DNA from: Mytilus edulis
Lineage: Eukaryota > Mollusca > Bivalvia > Mytilida > Mytilidae
Assembly (NCBI RefSeq): GCF_963676685.1
Contig: NC_092344.1
Span: 93,092,749-93,156,748, forward strand
Reading direction: 5' to 3'
Length of the DNA stretch: 64,000 bases
Below the pieces are notes generated by a model that searched no databases, was not told the DNA's origin, and saw nothing but the letters and a program-made list of their open reading frames with translations. The position numbers were made by a program, and so were the translations under genes. Within the stretch, counting starts at the first letter, position 1, and each line of letters opens with the position of its first letter. Of the stretch, positions 38,201-47,509 are shown piece after piece.

Positions 38201-41200
38201 TGAATATTGGGTTTAATTGTTCTTGGTGCCATGCAGTATCAAGGTGTTCTGATGGAATAGACAGGCATATGCAGGCATGGGAAAATAATGGCTGTGTGAA
38301 TAATGTAAGTTGCCAAAATCACTGGTAGTTTAACACTGAAGTGTCAATGATTTTTTTGATAAAGAGCAATACAGATTTTATTTAGAAATAAACTGTCTGA
38401 TTGGATAATGATAGAAATGAAGCAAAATCATCATGATCTGCACATAAAATCAATACTGGAAAACATACGAATTGAACACTGTTTGGGGTCGGGATTCAGA
38501 CAGAGAGAACACATATCTTACTACAACCTTGTTTACATTCCAAGTTGAATGTTTTCCATATAAAGGGTAGGTGTGTATTATGATAACTTCTTTGCAGTAG
38601 ACATTGTTTTCCAAACACACCAACTGATAAAAGTACAATGATTTGGGTGCTATAAAGAGGAAGGAGAGTTCGTTTTCTAATATGCTTTCAACCAATCAGA
38701 CAGATTTGTACAAAAATCGCAACAGATGGTAGAATGAAACCGTGGCAGTTAATACCAAAGACATATCCCGAATGGCATTATCATTACAGGACGAAAGACA
38801 GAAGACAAATAAATAAACCCGTCATACTGAATATCAGGAACCTCACCAAAAACTGGGGTGATCTCAAATAATTCGGAAATATGACATCCGTTATTGTCCT
38901 CACGGCGATAACGAATTCGTTGAAAGTCTTGCTCAGTTCATAACATATAATATTGCTATATAACCATTCGTGCGCTACAGAAGTAGAAAATAAGGATATT
39001 GAAATGGAACATAATATGAAAGAAAAATTAAAAGCTCAGGAAGGTAGCTACACTATTGGTTTGACAATGCTGCTTAAGATAAGAATAAAAAGACAAAATA
39101 ATATTTAGGATTGTATGAAGATTCAACATACTATTTAATTAAAATAAAAAGTATTTATGAAAGGTTTCATCCATGATGTATATATTTTTGTTGTTGATTG
39201 TTTATTATATCTCAGATGTATTCGTAATGTTATTCTTGTAACTATTTACTTTAAATTTATATGACCTAGGGCTTTGATACATTGGATAAATGTATGATTC
39301 CGCCAACAACTACGAGAATGCTACAGACAACAACAGCAGCACCACGGGTAATTTGATTAATTTATTTTATTCGCTGAAACCTGTTTGTTTGCTTATATAT
39401 AGCTGGTAATACCATATCTTTAAATGATTTCAATTTTGTTCTTCAAAATTAACATGTCTTGACAAAGTAACATCATTTGACAAAATATACATTTCATCTG
39501 CTCTGTTTTTAGAAACAACCCCAAAGTGATGCAGTTCGTTCCAGTGAAAGTAAGTTTGGTGATTATTTTTTTAACTTGCCACGTGATAAAAAAAAATCAC
39601 ATGATGAATGTTTTTAACTAGACGTCATATTTTCTGAATTCAGTTGATGTCAATTCTGATTTTGTTTATACGCTCGACATTGAAGCGGCATAAGGAATAT
39701 TTAATGATAACGCATACATGAAATTAAACAAATATTTATGCATGAAATACATGTACATGTAAAATCGAACAAAATGAAAGGCTTTCATTTCATAGAGAAA
39801 AAAATCATATAAGTAACCTGCAATTAATTGTATAGTTTAATACCATAGGTTTCATCTATGGTCTGACAATTTACACAATAATTTCAGTAACTAAATGACA
39901 ATGGTACTATATGCATTAAAAAGTACACTAAAATGAAATAAAAACAAGCCGATGAGGCTTTATAAAAAAGTGAAGTAACAATGAAATATCACAAAATAAC
40001 ATAATAATACAAAATTAAAGAACCACACCTTCACAACGAATTAAAACATACATGATCATGAATTCCTTTTGTCCAACTTGTGTTTCAAACCTGACTTTCA
40101 CGTATACAGGAAAAACATTTGAAGATTTTTTTGAAAGTCAAAATTATTGATTTCATTTGCATAAAATAAAAACGGACTTAATGAGGCTCGCGGGTACAAA
40201 AATTTCAGCAAAAAATTAAACATTTGTTTTTTCATAACATATTTTATTTATAACACTATTAGCTGTTACTTTATGATATGATACAAAAATTAACCAAACA
40301 AATTGATTGGTTTGGCCCCAGATGACTTTTAAAATGTTTATATCATTGAAAAAAGCTCCAAATTATCTCCCTTTGGTGCAAAAATGCTAATTTTTTTTTT
40401 GCATTTAAATTAAAATATCGTTTTTTACTCATCGGTGACCTATATTTTTTATTATTGTTTTCAAATAAGCTATACATTAACTAAATAATTGTAAAATTTA
40501 AGCGATTTCTGCAATGCCCGCGTCACACTGTCCCGATTTTTATATACGATCGACACCCGAATGCGAAAATTGTAAGTTCGTACGAAGTTGGTCCCGATCT
40601 CGTTAAAATACCAAAAAGTGACCGAAGAAAGTACGATGAATAACGCGCCTCGTACACCAACACTGCAGGTACACGTATATAGGGAAACCAACTTTTTCTT
40701 CATTATTCTGATTATTTTTTATGTATAATCTGAGTTGTTGTCACATGAATGTTTACTCCATAAACATTTTGTTTTCTATATGTCATATTTTGCCGCATTT
40801 GTTGCTTTCCCAACATCCTTCCTTTTGTCTATATTATTATGATATTCTCCTGGAAAGAGCTCTTTTTGAATAAAAGGGACCAACGAACCCATTACCTTAC
40901 CTTTAAGATAGATCAGTAAACATGGGCATAATTATGGGTGATTATTCAGACTAGTGCACACATTTTACAGTTCAAACAAGGCAATGCCGAGCGTGGCATA
41001 TCCTCGTATGTAACATATTGGGGACAAATATGGACACTATATTTGTATATACACATGCAGAAAATGGTAAATTGAATATGCATATTTGATACATAAACTA
41101 TTTTTCTAGAAATCAAACAAAATATTCAGTAACTGGAAATACCTTTAATATTGTCTTTAGAACCAGCAGGTAAAAAAAATGAGCAACCAATTCCTGTGTA

Positions 41201-43664
41201 TTATGCTATTTCTGCATGACCTTGACATTTGGCCTTGAACGTAAAAAATGTCAGATCATTACAAGGAGGAACAATATACCAAATGTAGTTAAAATCTTTT
41301 GAAGCATATTGGTTTTAGAGTGTCCACAAGGGTTATATTGCCTTGTATTACAACTGCCACTGTGACCTCGACCTTTGAATTTTAAAGTCAATAGCGCTTA
41401 AGATATTCTTAACGAGTAACACCATACCAAGTTTTGAGCATTTTGGGTCTAGAGTGTCAATAACAATTTTATATACACGCAACTTACATGTAGTAGGCGA
41501 GGGGATAATAAACCTAAGTTTTATAAGAATTAGACAAAAAGATCGATTTCCCGCCATGCATGGCAGACTTGTACAGAAACGATATGTTGTCGAAATTCTG
41601 TTCGTATCTTTTAGACATCGTATGGCCATCGCGCCATCATCGTAATCCATCGTGTAGCCTACATAATCCATCGTGTAGCCTTCGTAATCCATCGTGTAGC
41701 CTTCGTGATCCATCGTGTAGGCTTCGGCTGAGATATGAAGCTTAAATACCCGTCTTCGGTTAACCTTCGTATGTCTATCTTTTGCTATCGTATATAATTT
41801 CGGTACCATCGTAATAGACTTCGTTATTCATCGTACTTTCTTCGGTCACTTTTTGGTATTTTAACGAGATCGGGACCAACTTCGTACGAACTTACAATTT
41901 TCGCATTCGGGTGTCCATCGTATATAAAAATCGGGACAGTGTGACGCGGGCATAAAAGTAAATCCTGAGCCTGTAATAGCTGCTCTTCTTGTTCCATTTG
42001 AATTAATAGAAACAACGCTGTCGCCTTTCTTGTTCTCATAGAATCATATGATATAAGCTCTATGTTTTGTGAACGTCTTTCTTAACTGTCATATTAGACT
42101 GACCAGTACATATCGCGCATGGCACTTTAAATGTATTTTAACGCGAAAATTAACTTACATTTAGCTGGATTTATTGCCGTCGTAGTTCCATCTTGTCACC
42201 TTCGTACTTTTATTCGATGGCAACACGACGGGATTACGAGGTCTTCACGAAGTCGTGTTGCCATCGTAAGACCTTCGGGTATCTTCGTGATTCATTCGTG
42301 TAGACATCGTAATGTCAAAACTGCCCGATGGAAATGATGGAAACACGAATGCAATACGATGTGCAAAGATGCATTCCCGGTGACATTACGATAATGAGGA
42401 TGGTGATACGAACTCAATACGAACCCTCAACATCGGACGCACCTTCGGGGATTTTTTAACATGTTAAAAAATTTAGAACCCTTCCCGAAGTTGTCCCCGA
42501 AGGCTAGAAAAAGTGACCGATGGTTCTACGATGGTTAAAGATGGCACTACGAATAGCCCGATCTGGATACGATCAGTCCCGATTTTGAAAATTTCCATTA
42601 TCGTGTTGCCATCGGCGTAAAAATCGGGACAGTGTGACGCGGGCATAATTAAGTTCTTTTTTTTATTTCGATATTACTTCTTTTTCTCCTATTAGTTCAA
42701 CAGAAAAAAAGTACCTTTACAAAAATGTATGCCTCTTTCGAAGGCAGATTGTGAGCGTAAATGATCGGTGACCCCTCTTTTTATTTTATTTTTCTATTAG
42801 GTATAATATAAAGTTCAATTATAGAAAAAAATAGCGAAATCTTATATTAAATAAAAAAAAAATGATTTAGACCCTCGAGCCCCTTAAACAGAACAAACAC
42901 AACCTGTATGGTAAATATCACTGTATAAAAGATAATAAATAGAAAAAAAGAAGTCAGAATTTGTTTTTAAATATAATCACTTATTTGACAGATTATCTGT
43001 AACTTACTTCTGTTTTACTTCTTCAGGTTCCGATTCTGCAGTAGTAGCTATACCAATCGCAATATTCGTGGTGATTATGCTTGTCTTACTTGGTGTTTGG
43101 ATATACTATGCACGTACACATCCTAATACCAGATCTGGTATATGGTTGATTGAGGTAAAGTTCTAATTTCAATTTATGTTTTGATATCCAAATATTACAT
43201 CCAATCGTACTTTCATTCCATGTTCATTCTTTTCATTTGGATTGTGTATTGGAATTGATAAGATATACGAAAAAAGCGTAATTACACATGGCAATACTAA
43301 CAGAAGAAATAATAGCAACTATACAGCGTGGCAAATTAAGATGCAACTGCTTGATATTGATTACACAACTATTGACTATAGGTCACAGTAGTTACAAAAA
43401 TACCCTAGAAAATTCGTTCCCTTTAAATATTTTCATCGATTTAAAATTGTTGCTTTTACATAGAACTACTAGATTTGTAATGTCTTTGAATATTTCTGTT
43501 TTTTATTATTGTATTTTTCTGTTTTCTTACTTTTATTTTAGAATTCTCCACGGAGGATAAAAGAAAAAATATCTGAGATATCTTTTTTCAAGAACTCATC
43601 CAAAGAAGATAGCGTGTGCATAAAATCTAAGTATGAGGCTCACGAAAATACTAGCAATGCTTAA
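29183..43664 (+). CDS. Plexin domain-containing (PLXDC/TEM7-like) protein, copy B, complete
   Basis: Fourteen exons assemble into a 423-residue type I membrane protein of the PLXDC1/PLXDC2 family; vertebrate members are about 500-530 residues. Order: a short signal peptide (1 to about 20), an acidic linker with a KEHDIVKRQ dibasic site (about 36-39), a nidogen-like ectodomain (48-254) with motifs YWNELEGHTKH, FPFYGHLM, HYIAPLMGNFDTIG and LFENGTI, a PSI domain with eight cysteines (255-310), a short Thr stalk, a transmembrane helix (about 345-369), and a tail of about 54 residues. Several NxS/T sequons (NETT, SNFT, NDS, NGT, NIS, NVT, NCS) fit an extracellular role. Every exon junction has GT-AG sites and consistent phase. 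All introns are under 3.6 kb. Exon 1 is the weakest call. A role in matrix or PEDF-type ligand binding is family knowledge, not shown here. Confidence 0.9.
29763..29863 (+). CDS. Copy B exon 2 (N-terminal linker)
   Basis: A 101-nt exon (phase 1 to 0) encodes VSGVLSIKQEHGQVVYKEHD, then IVKRQSAPPDNETT. It lacks the long Ser/Thr-rich region of copy C exon 2 but shares the (K/R)EHxxVKR core, a possible proprotein-processing site. Confidence 0.85.
30040..30455. mobile_element. Palindromic MITE, copy 2
   Basis: It shares landmarks with 22256-22735 (ggccattgattgac, gtaacgaccactgctca, ggtcaccaaaggttct, and their inverted partners). The left outer end is degraded and the central loop differs. It sits in intron 2 of copy B. 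Confidence 0.8.
30903..31025 (+). CDS. Copy B exon 3
   Basis: A 123-nt phase-0 exon with acceptor atttag and donor gtaata. It encodes YYTSRIISDPDGAYWNELEG. About 30 of its 41 residues match copy C exon 3 by my count, and it marks the start of the conserved ectodomain. Confidence 0.92.
31195..31335. repeat. Dispersed 'accaagtcaggaatatgaca' repeat
   Basis: A copy of the module at 20182 and 27355 with the 'ttgattggggactttc' and 'ggagttcagta' landmarks, in intron 3 of copy B. Partial copies lie at about 45110-45200, 49000-49070 and 55715-55805. Confidence 0.6.
31518..31587 (+). CDS. Copy B exon 4
   Basis: A 70-nt exon (phase 0 to 1) encodes FVTVSFQFPFYGHLMNRFAI. FPFYGH followed by a hydrophobic strand is typical of the PLXDC/nidogen-like ectodomain. 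Acceptor tttcag, donor gtaaga; copy C has a 70-nt counterpart. Confidence 0.92.
32677..32802 (+). CDS. Copy B exon 5
   Basis: A 126-nt exon (phase 1 to 1) encodes GFLYMSNFTHPDLDWTFTHY and then IAPLMGNFDTIGNDS. The IAPLMxNFDT stretch resembles the conserved NIDO-domain strand. Acceptor ttccag, donor gtaagt. Confidence 0.92.
33284..33337 (+). CDS. Copy B exon 6
   Basis: A 54-nt exon (phase 1 to 1) encodes HSFVVEWRNVKLNDQSE. Copy C has the same length and the pattern SFVIEWRDIELNDQTE. Acceptor tttgtag, donor gtacgt. The following intron holds a degenerate Tc1-type transposon. Confidence 0.9.
34100..34330 (-). pseudogene. Tc1-like transposase, C-terminal catalytic remnant
   Basis: The minus strand reads WNSVHVPWPNCSPDLNHIEH and IWDTIGQKVRERTPQF, the third-acidic-residue region (SPDLNxIEHxWD) of Tc1/mariner transposases. 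A stop follows after HIMK. Confidence 0.8.
34348..34554 (-). pseudogene. Tc1-like transposase, N-terminal remnant
   Basis: The 68-codon frame contains VRDRLIATGYRATRPFRRPL LTNRH, the end of the DNA-binding region of Tc1-type transposases. It runs off into unrelated codons where the central catalytic part has been lost. Confidence 0.8.
35576..35640 (+). CDS. Copy B exon 7
   Basis: A 65-nt exon (phase 1 to 0) encodes GAYTYQATLFENGTILLAYK, with a glycosylation sequon NGT. Acceptor tcatag, donor gtaagt. Confidence 0.9.
36529..36613 (+). CDS. Copy B exon 8
   Basis: An 85-nt exon (phase 0 to 1) encodes VPDTNISGQEWPVKVGISDA and then YYYDRVYF. Acceptor attacag, donor gtgagt. No counterpart was found for copy A upstream of 10466 or for copy C downstream of 59345. 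Confidence 0.9.
37222..37320 (+). CDS. Copy B exon 9
   Basis: A 99-nt exon (phase 1 to 1) encodes GGYIRYIVKYHDIKLNVTDL and ends VVLYPLP. Acceptor tttcag, donor gtgagt. It aligns without gaps to copy A exon 9. Confidence 0.9.
38162..38304 (+). CDS. Copy B exon 10 (PSI domain)
   Basis: A 143-nt exon (phase 1 to 0) encodes CNQARTCEDC, NCSWCH, RCSDG and GCVNN: seven PSI cysteines, the eighth being in exon 11. Acceptor tttcag, donor gtaagt. Confidence 0.93.
39270..39347 (+). CDS. Copy B exon 11 (short Thr stalk)
   Basis: A 78-nt phase-0 exon encodes GFDTLDKCMIPPTTTRMLQT and then TTAAPR. It supplies the last PSI cysteine and a short Thr-rich stalk. Acceptor acctag, donor gtaatt. Confidence 0.85.
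39513..39549 (+). CDS. Copy B exon 12 (juxtamembrane microexon)
   Basis: A 37-nt exon (phase 0 to 1) encodes KQPQSDAVRSSE and sits between acceptor tttttag and donor gtaagt. It is needed to shift phase 0 to phase 1 ahead of the transmembrane exon, which supports it despite its size. Confidence 0.75.
40514..42646. mobile_element. Element with atgcccgcgtcacactgtcc inverted ends
   Basis: Bases 40514-40643 are an inverted copy of 41822-41953 over about 130 bp. The terminal 27-bp portion appears a third time at 42620-42646, in the same orientation as the second. The outer pair defines a 2.1-kb unit and the inner pair a 1.44-kb unit. Base composition is richer in CG-containing words (cgaa, cgat, ttcg) than the surrounding AT-rich intron. 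No transposase found; located in intron 12 of copy B. Confidence 0.75.
41643..41725. repeat. 21-bp minisatellite
   Basis: Four tandem copies of taatccatcgtgtagccttcg start at 41643, 41664, 41685 and 41706. The multiple-of-three period gives GYTMDYE repeats in a minus-strand frame, which I regard as incidental. Confidence 0.85.
43027..43154 (+). CDS. Copy B exon 13 (transmembrane)
   Basis: A 128-nt exon (phase 1 to 0) encodes the helix AVVAIPIAIFVVIMLVLLGV, then WIYYARTHPNTRSGIWLIE. The 16 residues after the helix (YARTHPNTRSGIWLIE) are identical in copy A. Acceptor ttcag, donor gtaaag. Confidence 0.93.
43542..43664 (+). CDS. Copy B exon 14 (cytoplasmic tail, stop)
   Basis: The terminal exon encodes NSPRRIKEKISEISFFKNSS and ends HENTSNA-stop (TAA 43662-43664). 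It is rich in Lys, Ser and Glu with no recognised domain. AATAAA at 43679-43684 starts 15 bases after the stop, which would give an unusually short 3' UTR if used. Confidence 0.9.
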   Translation, partial: NSPRRIKEKISEISFFKNSSKEDSVCIKSKYEAHENTSNA

Positions 43665-43678
43665 AACAATTGTATGGA

Positions 43679-43684
43679 AATAAA
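43679..43684 (+). terminator. Candidate poly(A) signal of copy B
   Basis: AATAAA 15 bases after the stop codon. It is the nearest hexamer; use is unproven. Confidence 0.35.
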
Positions 43685-44159
43685 GGTGTTTTGTGTACTT
43701 TCAATATAACATGTTTCTAGTAGCATTGTTTATATGGAAATACAAACAAATGAAACATAATATTGTATTTGTTTAAAAATGCAATCACAATAGATAAATG
43801 AATAAGCAATTTGTGTCGTGTATTATGTTGGTTCTTTCATGGAATTTTTCGAAATGAAACGTAGAAACAAGATGGCTCATTAGTGTGATATTTAAACAGG
43901 TTCGACTCTCCTTTTTATTAATTTCTTGAATTCAGCCTTTAACGCTTTTGGCAATCTAGATTCGCAAAGGATTTTATTTTGTCGTCCCTCTAGAGTTATT
44001 CTTCCGAAATGCACAGCTGATTAACGATCATTGTTACTATTCTATTTTGTGTTGTTTCGGATATGGCACTTTGTTACAACCCTCATCCGATAGTAAAACA
44101 TATCGAGCAGAGCTCTTGGAATTATATTAAGTTCTCAGGTTAATAAGGGTGTGATATTT

Positions 44160-44400
44160 AACAGAGACTACATATATATGTATATATATATATATAACTC
44201 GTCTAAACATCAACCCAACAATGTTAGATCTGTAAATTTGCTTTCGCAAATTTTTGGTTCTTCCCTCGCCGGGATTCGAACCCATGCTACTGTGATATCG
44301 TGACACCAAATCGCCTGCACTGCAGCCGTCCCGCTAGACCACACGACCACCTGGGCTCTCAAAAAAAGAGCTTTCGCTGGCCGTGTGTTACCTTTCCACG
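44160..44400 (-). mobile_element. tRNA-derived SINE
   Basis: On the minus strand, GGTTCGAATCC (44272-44282) matches the polymerase III B box exactly, and TGGTCTAGCGGG (44330-44341) is close to the A box, about 45 bases upstream as expected. A non-tRNA body and an AT-rich simple-repeat tail (about 44170-44196) follow. The head does not fold as a clean tRNA by eye. Confidence 0.7.
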
Positions 44401-44409
44401 TCAGTTTTA

Positions 44410-47350
44410 ATCTAGCGGCGTACTGCAGTACATGATATATAAGGCATGAAGATGTTATTGTTACAGATCAGCTACATTATCTATAGTAAAGGATCCTACA
44501 AATGAATGTAAGATACAGTCACAGAAAATAATATATATATATAGTTTATAACATCTGAATTGACTAAGTGTAACTAGTAAGATATCTTATCACATGGACA
44601 GGAATACTTGAAAATAAGCCATGGGGAATACATATTTCTAATAGAAACATACACTGATATCAGGTTCACTAAAATTTCAAAAATATCCTCTCAGTATGCC
44701 TCACCAACAGTTATATTTGGATATGAATCTAATTTGCTGCTGGACGGTTAACATTTACCATTTACCTTGAGACATCAATACGTGATGACTGTCTCAGTGA
44801 AAACTTACGTTAAATATTCAAATGATTTCACATTTGTAATATGATTAGTCAGTAGTCTTTAAACAGCAGACCTTTATTTTAAAAAATATAAAAGAAGGTA
44901 TTACTTCGCGGGAAATGAGATATACAATTCGGAAATTGAAATCATCTTATTTTTCTTATATATGTAATTTCATTTATTATCAGTTCCTCATTATGGTGTC
45001 CAGGTAGGAATAGAAATTAGTAAAACCAGTAGTGAATATGTTCTGTAAGATATTTGATGATCAATTTCTTTTCTTTTAAATTGTAATGGATGACAAGAAT
45101 ATTAGCGTAACAAGTCAGAAATATGACATTTGTTTTCTAATCGTTGGATGTGTTTGACTTTTGATTTTGCCTTTGATAAAGGACTTTTCTTTTTTAATTT
45201 CCCTTGCAGATATAGATATTAAATAAGTGATTTGTTCGCTTAAAACTGCACCATAACTTTTATAAGGAAGGCATATTGTTCTGGTTTAATCGAAAACTAA
45301 TTCTGGATTAAACTCGAATTTAGAAAACGAAAACTTGTGTAACAAGTGGAACATGATCTGTAAAGTTTATTTATGTAGGAAAATGCCATCTAGTTGAATA
45401 CATAATTCTGACTAATTTTCTACTATAAACAAATATTTAGTATATTAAACCACTTTTAATGTGATCCCAGTTAATTTAGAATATGTATTTGTTGATTCTA
45501 TGAATCCCATATAAAGTATGTTTATAAACGTGTGTCATTTTAACTGTCTTTCCATTTCCATATGGGCAATTAGCATGTGCCACTGGAATAGTTCAGTGTG
45601 GCATTACAGTATTTCGTTGTCTCAGCGGAGACGAGAATTGAACGTTTCTTTGAATCTCTTGTATAGTTTGCTCGTTAAACTTTCAACACTTGCATAATAC
45701 TATCTCACAAAGACGAGACATATTTCAACATTGTTATTTAATCAAGTTGCTATGAAGGGCATACAACAATTAACATATTTAAAAAAAATTCTCAAATCTT
45801 TAATAAAATCGCCCATATCACAGCTTCATTTGAGTACTTTAATGTTTTTATTCTTTTCTAAAACATGTAACCACATTATAAATGTCAAAAGATGCTCAGG
45901 CTTGTTCTAAGATTTTGACAAATATAGATGTATGTCCAACATAGTGAAAAGGCCATACTGATTCTTTACCATCACCTATTTAATCACTTTATTCTATCAG
46001 AACAAAATCCATGTTGTAAGCAATTAATGTAGTAAAGGGTGGATGTCTTTTGGTGCAGTTTGGTTACAAAACATGTACAAAATGGACAAATAACCTAATG
46101 GGGATAATCTAATTTGCTTTGTTTTAAAATTTTCCTTGAATGCAATGTGTAGCGTTGAATAAACAATTGATTACTAGAATTTGGATATATGCGTTTTTTG
46201 ATTACATCATGTTAGCTTTTATATTCTAAGTCCAGTAGGTTTCTACACCCATCCGATTTTTCCCTGCGGACGAAACAAATAAGAGAAAATATGTATAAAC
46301 AGACATGCTTTAAATATATTATTTTAGAAATCTAACAAAATTTCGAGGTCAAATACAGTTAGACTTAATCCAATTATAAATAAAAAAAGTAAAAGTTCCA
46401 TAAAGTTAAACTTTAATTGTAAAAAAAACCTGCATGATATAAAGAGAAATTACTAAGTATCGACCAAGGAATTATGAAGTAAGTCTTACTATACAAATCC
46501 TTTGTATCGACGTTTTATTCAAACGATCATACAGTATAGTAATGATAATGACAATGTGATTTAGTTTGTTGACAATGTAACCCTGAACTTAAATATCCTG
46601 TTAACTACAATTGATCGATGGATTTTATCTTAATTATTTTCTAATCAATCAACTACCACACGACTTAATTTGAATAGATGGTTTATCCCCCGGAGTAGCA
46701 ATACTTGAATTAAATATACAAAATTGTAACTTATAATTGAATGTAAACGGTGAACTTAACTATTCATCTAAGTGTTTAAGTCTTCGAAGTGACAATTTCA
46801 ATACATATTTCATGGGCGGTATATGTATACTTTTTTTGTTAACAAAAATCATGAAATGACGGGTTGGACGAGGGTTATTTCCCTTTTTCCAATTTGTTTG
46901 TTTTTCTCTTCTAAAGTCCAAATTATGAACGGCAGTCCTGTAAATATTAATAACCTGTTTATATCATGCTATAATCATATCTGGATTTTTTATACCAGCA
47001 ACAACTTATTTTGTATGATCTTGTATTGTATTTTGGACGTCAACGAGTGAAATACAATGACAATGTATACATTAAAAATTCAGTAACTTCTCAGAAAGAA
47101 GGAAAAGAAGATAAGTCCAAGTGCCGTAATACAGATCCTTCAAACTAACTAAATAATTCATAGCTTGGTGAGTATGGCGACCACATATATCCCATAGAAC
47201 ACATCTATCTAATCGAACATGAGTTAAAGGATACATCAAATGCAATATCTTACCTTTTATCTAGAACTTGACAAAAATAATGGTCGTTGAGGAACTACGT
47301 TCAACGCATTGTACATATGTATTCAATTTCGAATTGTGAACTCCCATTTA
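44410..47350. other. Intergenic, no gene seen
   Basis: AT-rich DNA between copies B and C. One degraded 'acaagtcagaaatatgaca' repeat near 45110-45200. No exon of the PLXDC type and no domain-bearing frame. Confidence 0.45.
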
Positions 47351-47356
47351 TTTAAG

Positions 47357-47505
47357 AATTGAATGCTGCTTTTTGTAAATTTATTGGGGTGTAAAAGCGT
47401 TGACCGAAGTACATTTTGTATGAAGCGCGGAAGCGCTTCATACTAAAAATGTGCGCACGGTCAACGCTTTTACAACCCTATAAAGTTACAAAAAGAAGCA
47501 TTCAA
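47357..47505. repeat. Palindromic MITE-like hairpin
   Basis: An inverted repeat of about 70 bp per arm is centred on gaagcgcggaagcgcttc near 47430, with arms containing gtaaaagcgttgaccg and cggtcaacgcttttac. Outer parts (attgaatgctgctttttgta) also pair with small mismatches. Confidence 0.8.
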
Positions 47506-47509
47506 TACT

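Noticed and set aside
41348-41809. 153-codon minus-strand frame with GYTMDYE repeats, superficially a repeat protein
   Set aside because: The repeats are a 21-bp minisatellite inside a TIR element; there is no splice support, domain or codon pattern of a real gene.
44260-44360. Possible tRNA gene on the minus strand
   Set aside because: A and B boxes are present, but no clean acceptor or anticodon stem by eye and a long SINE-type body follows.
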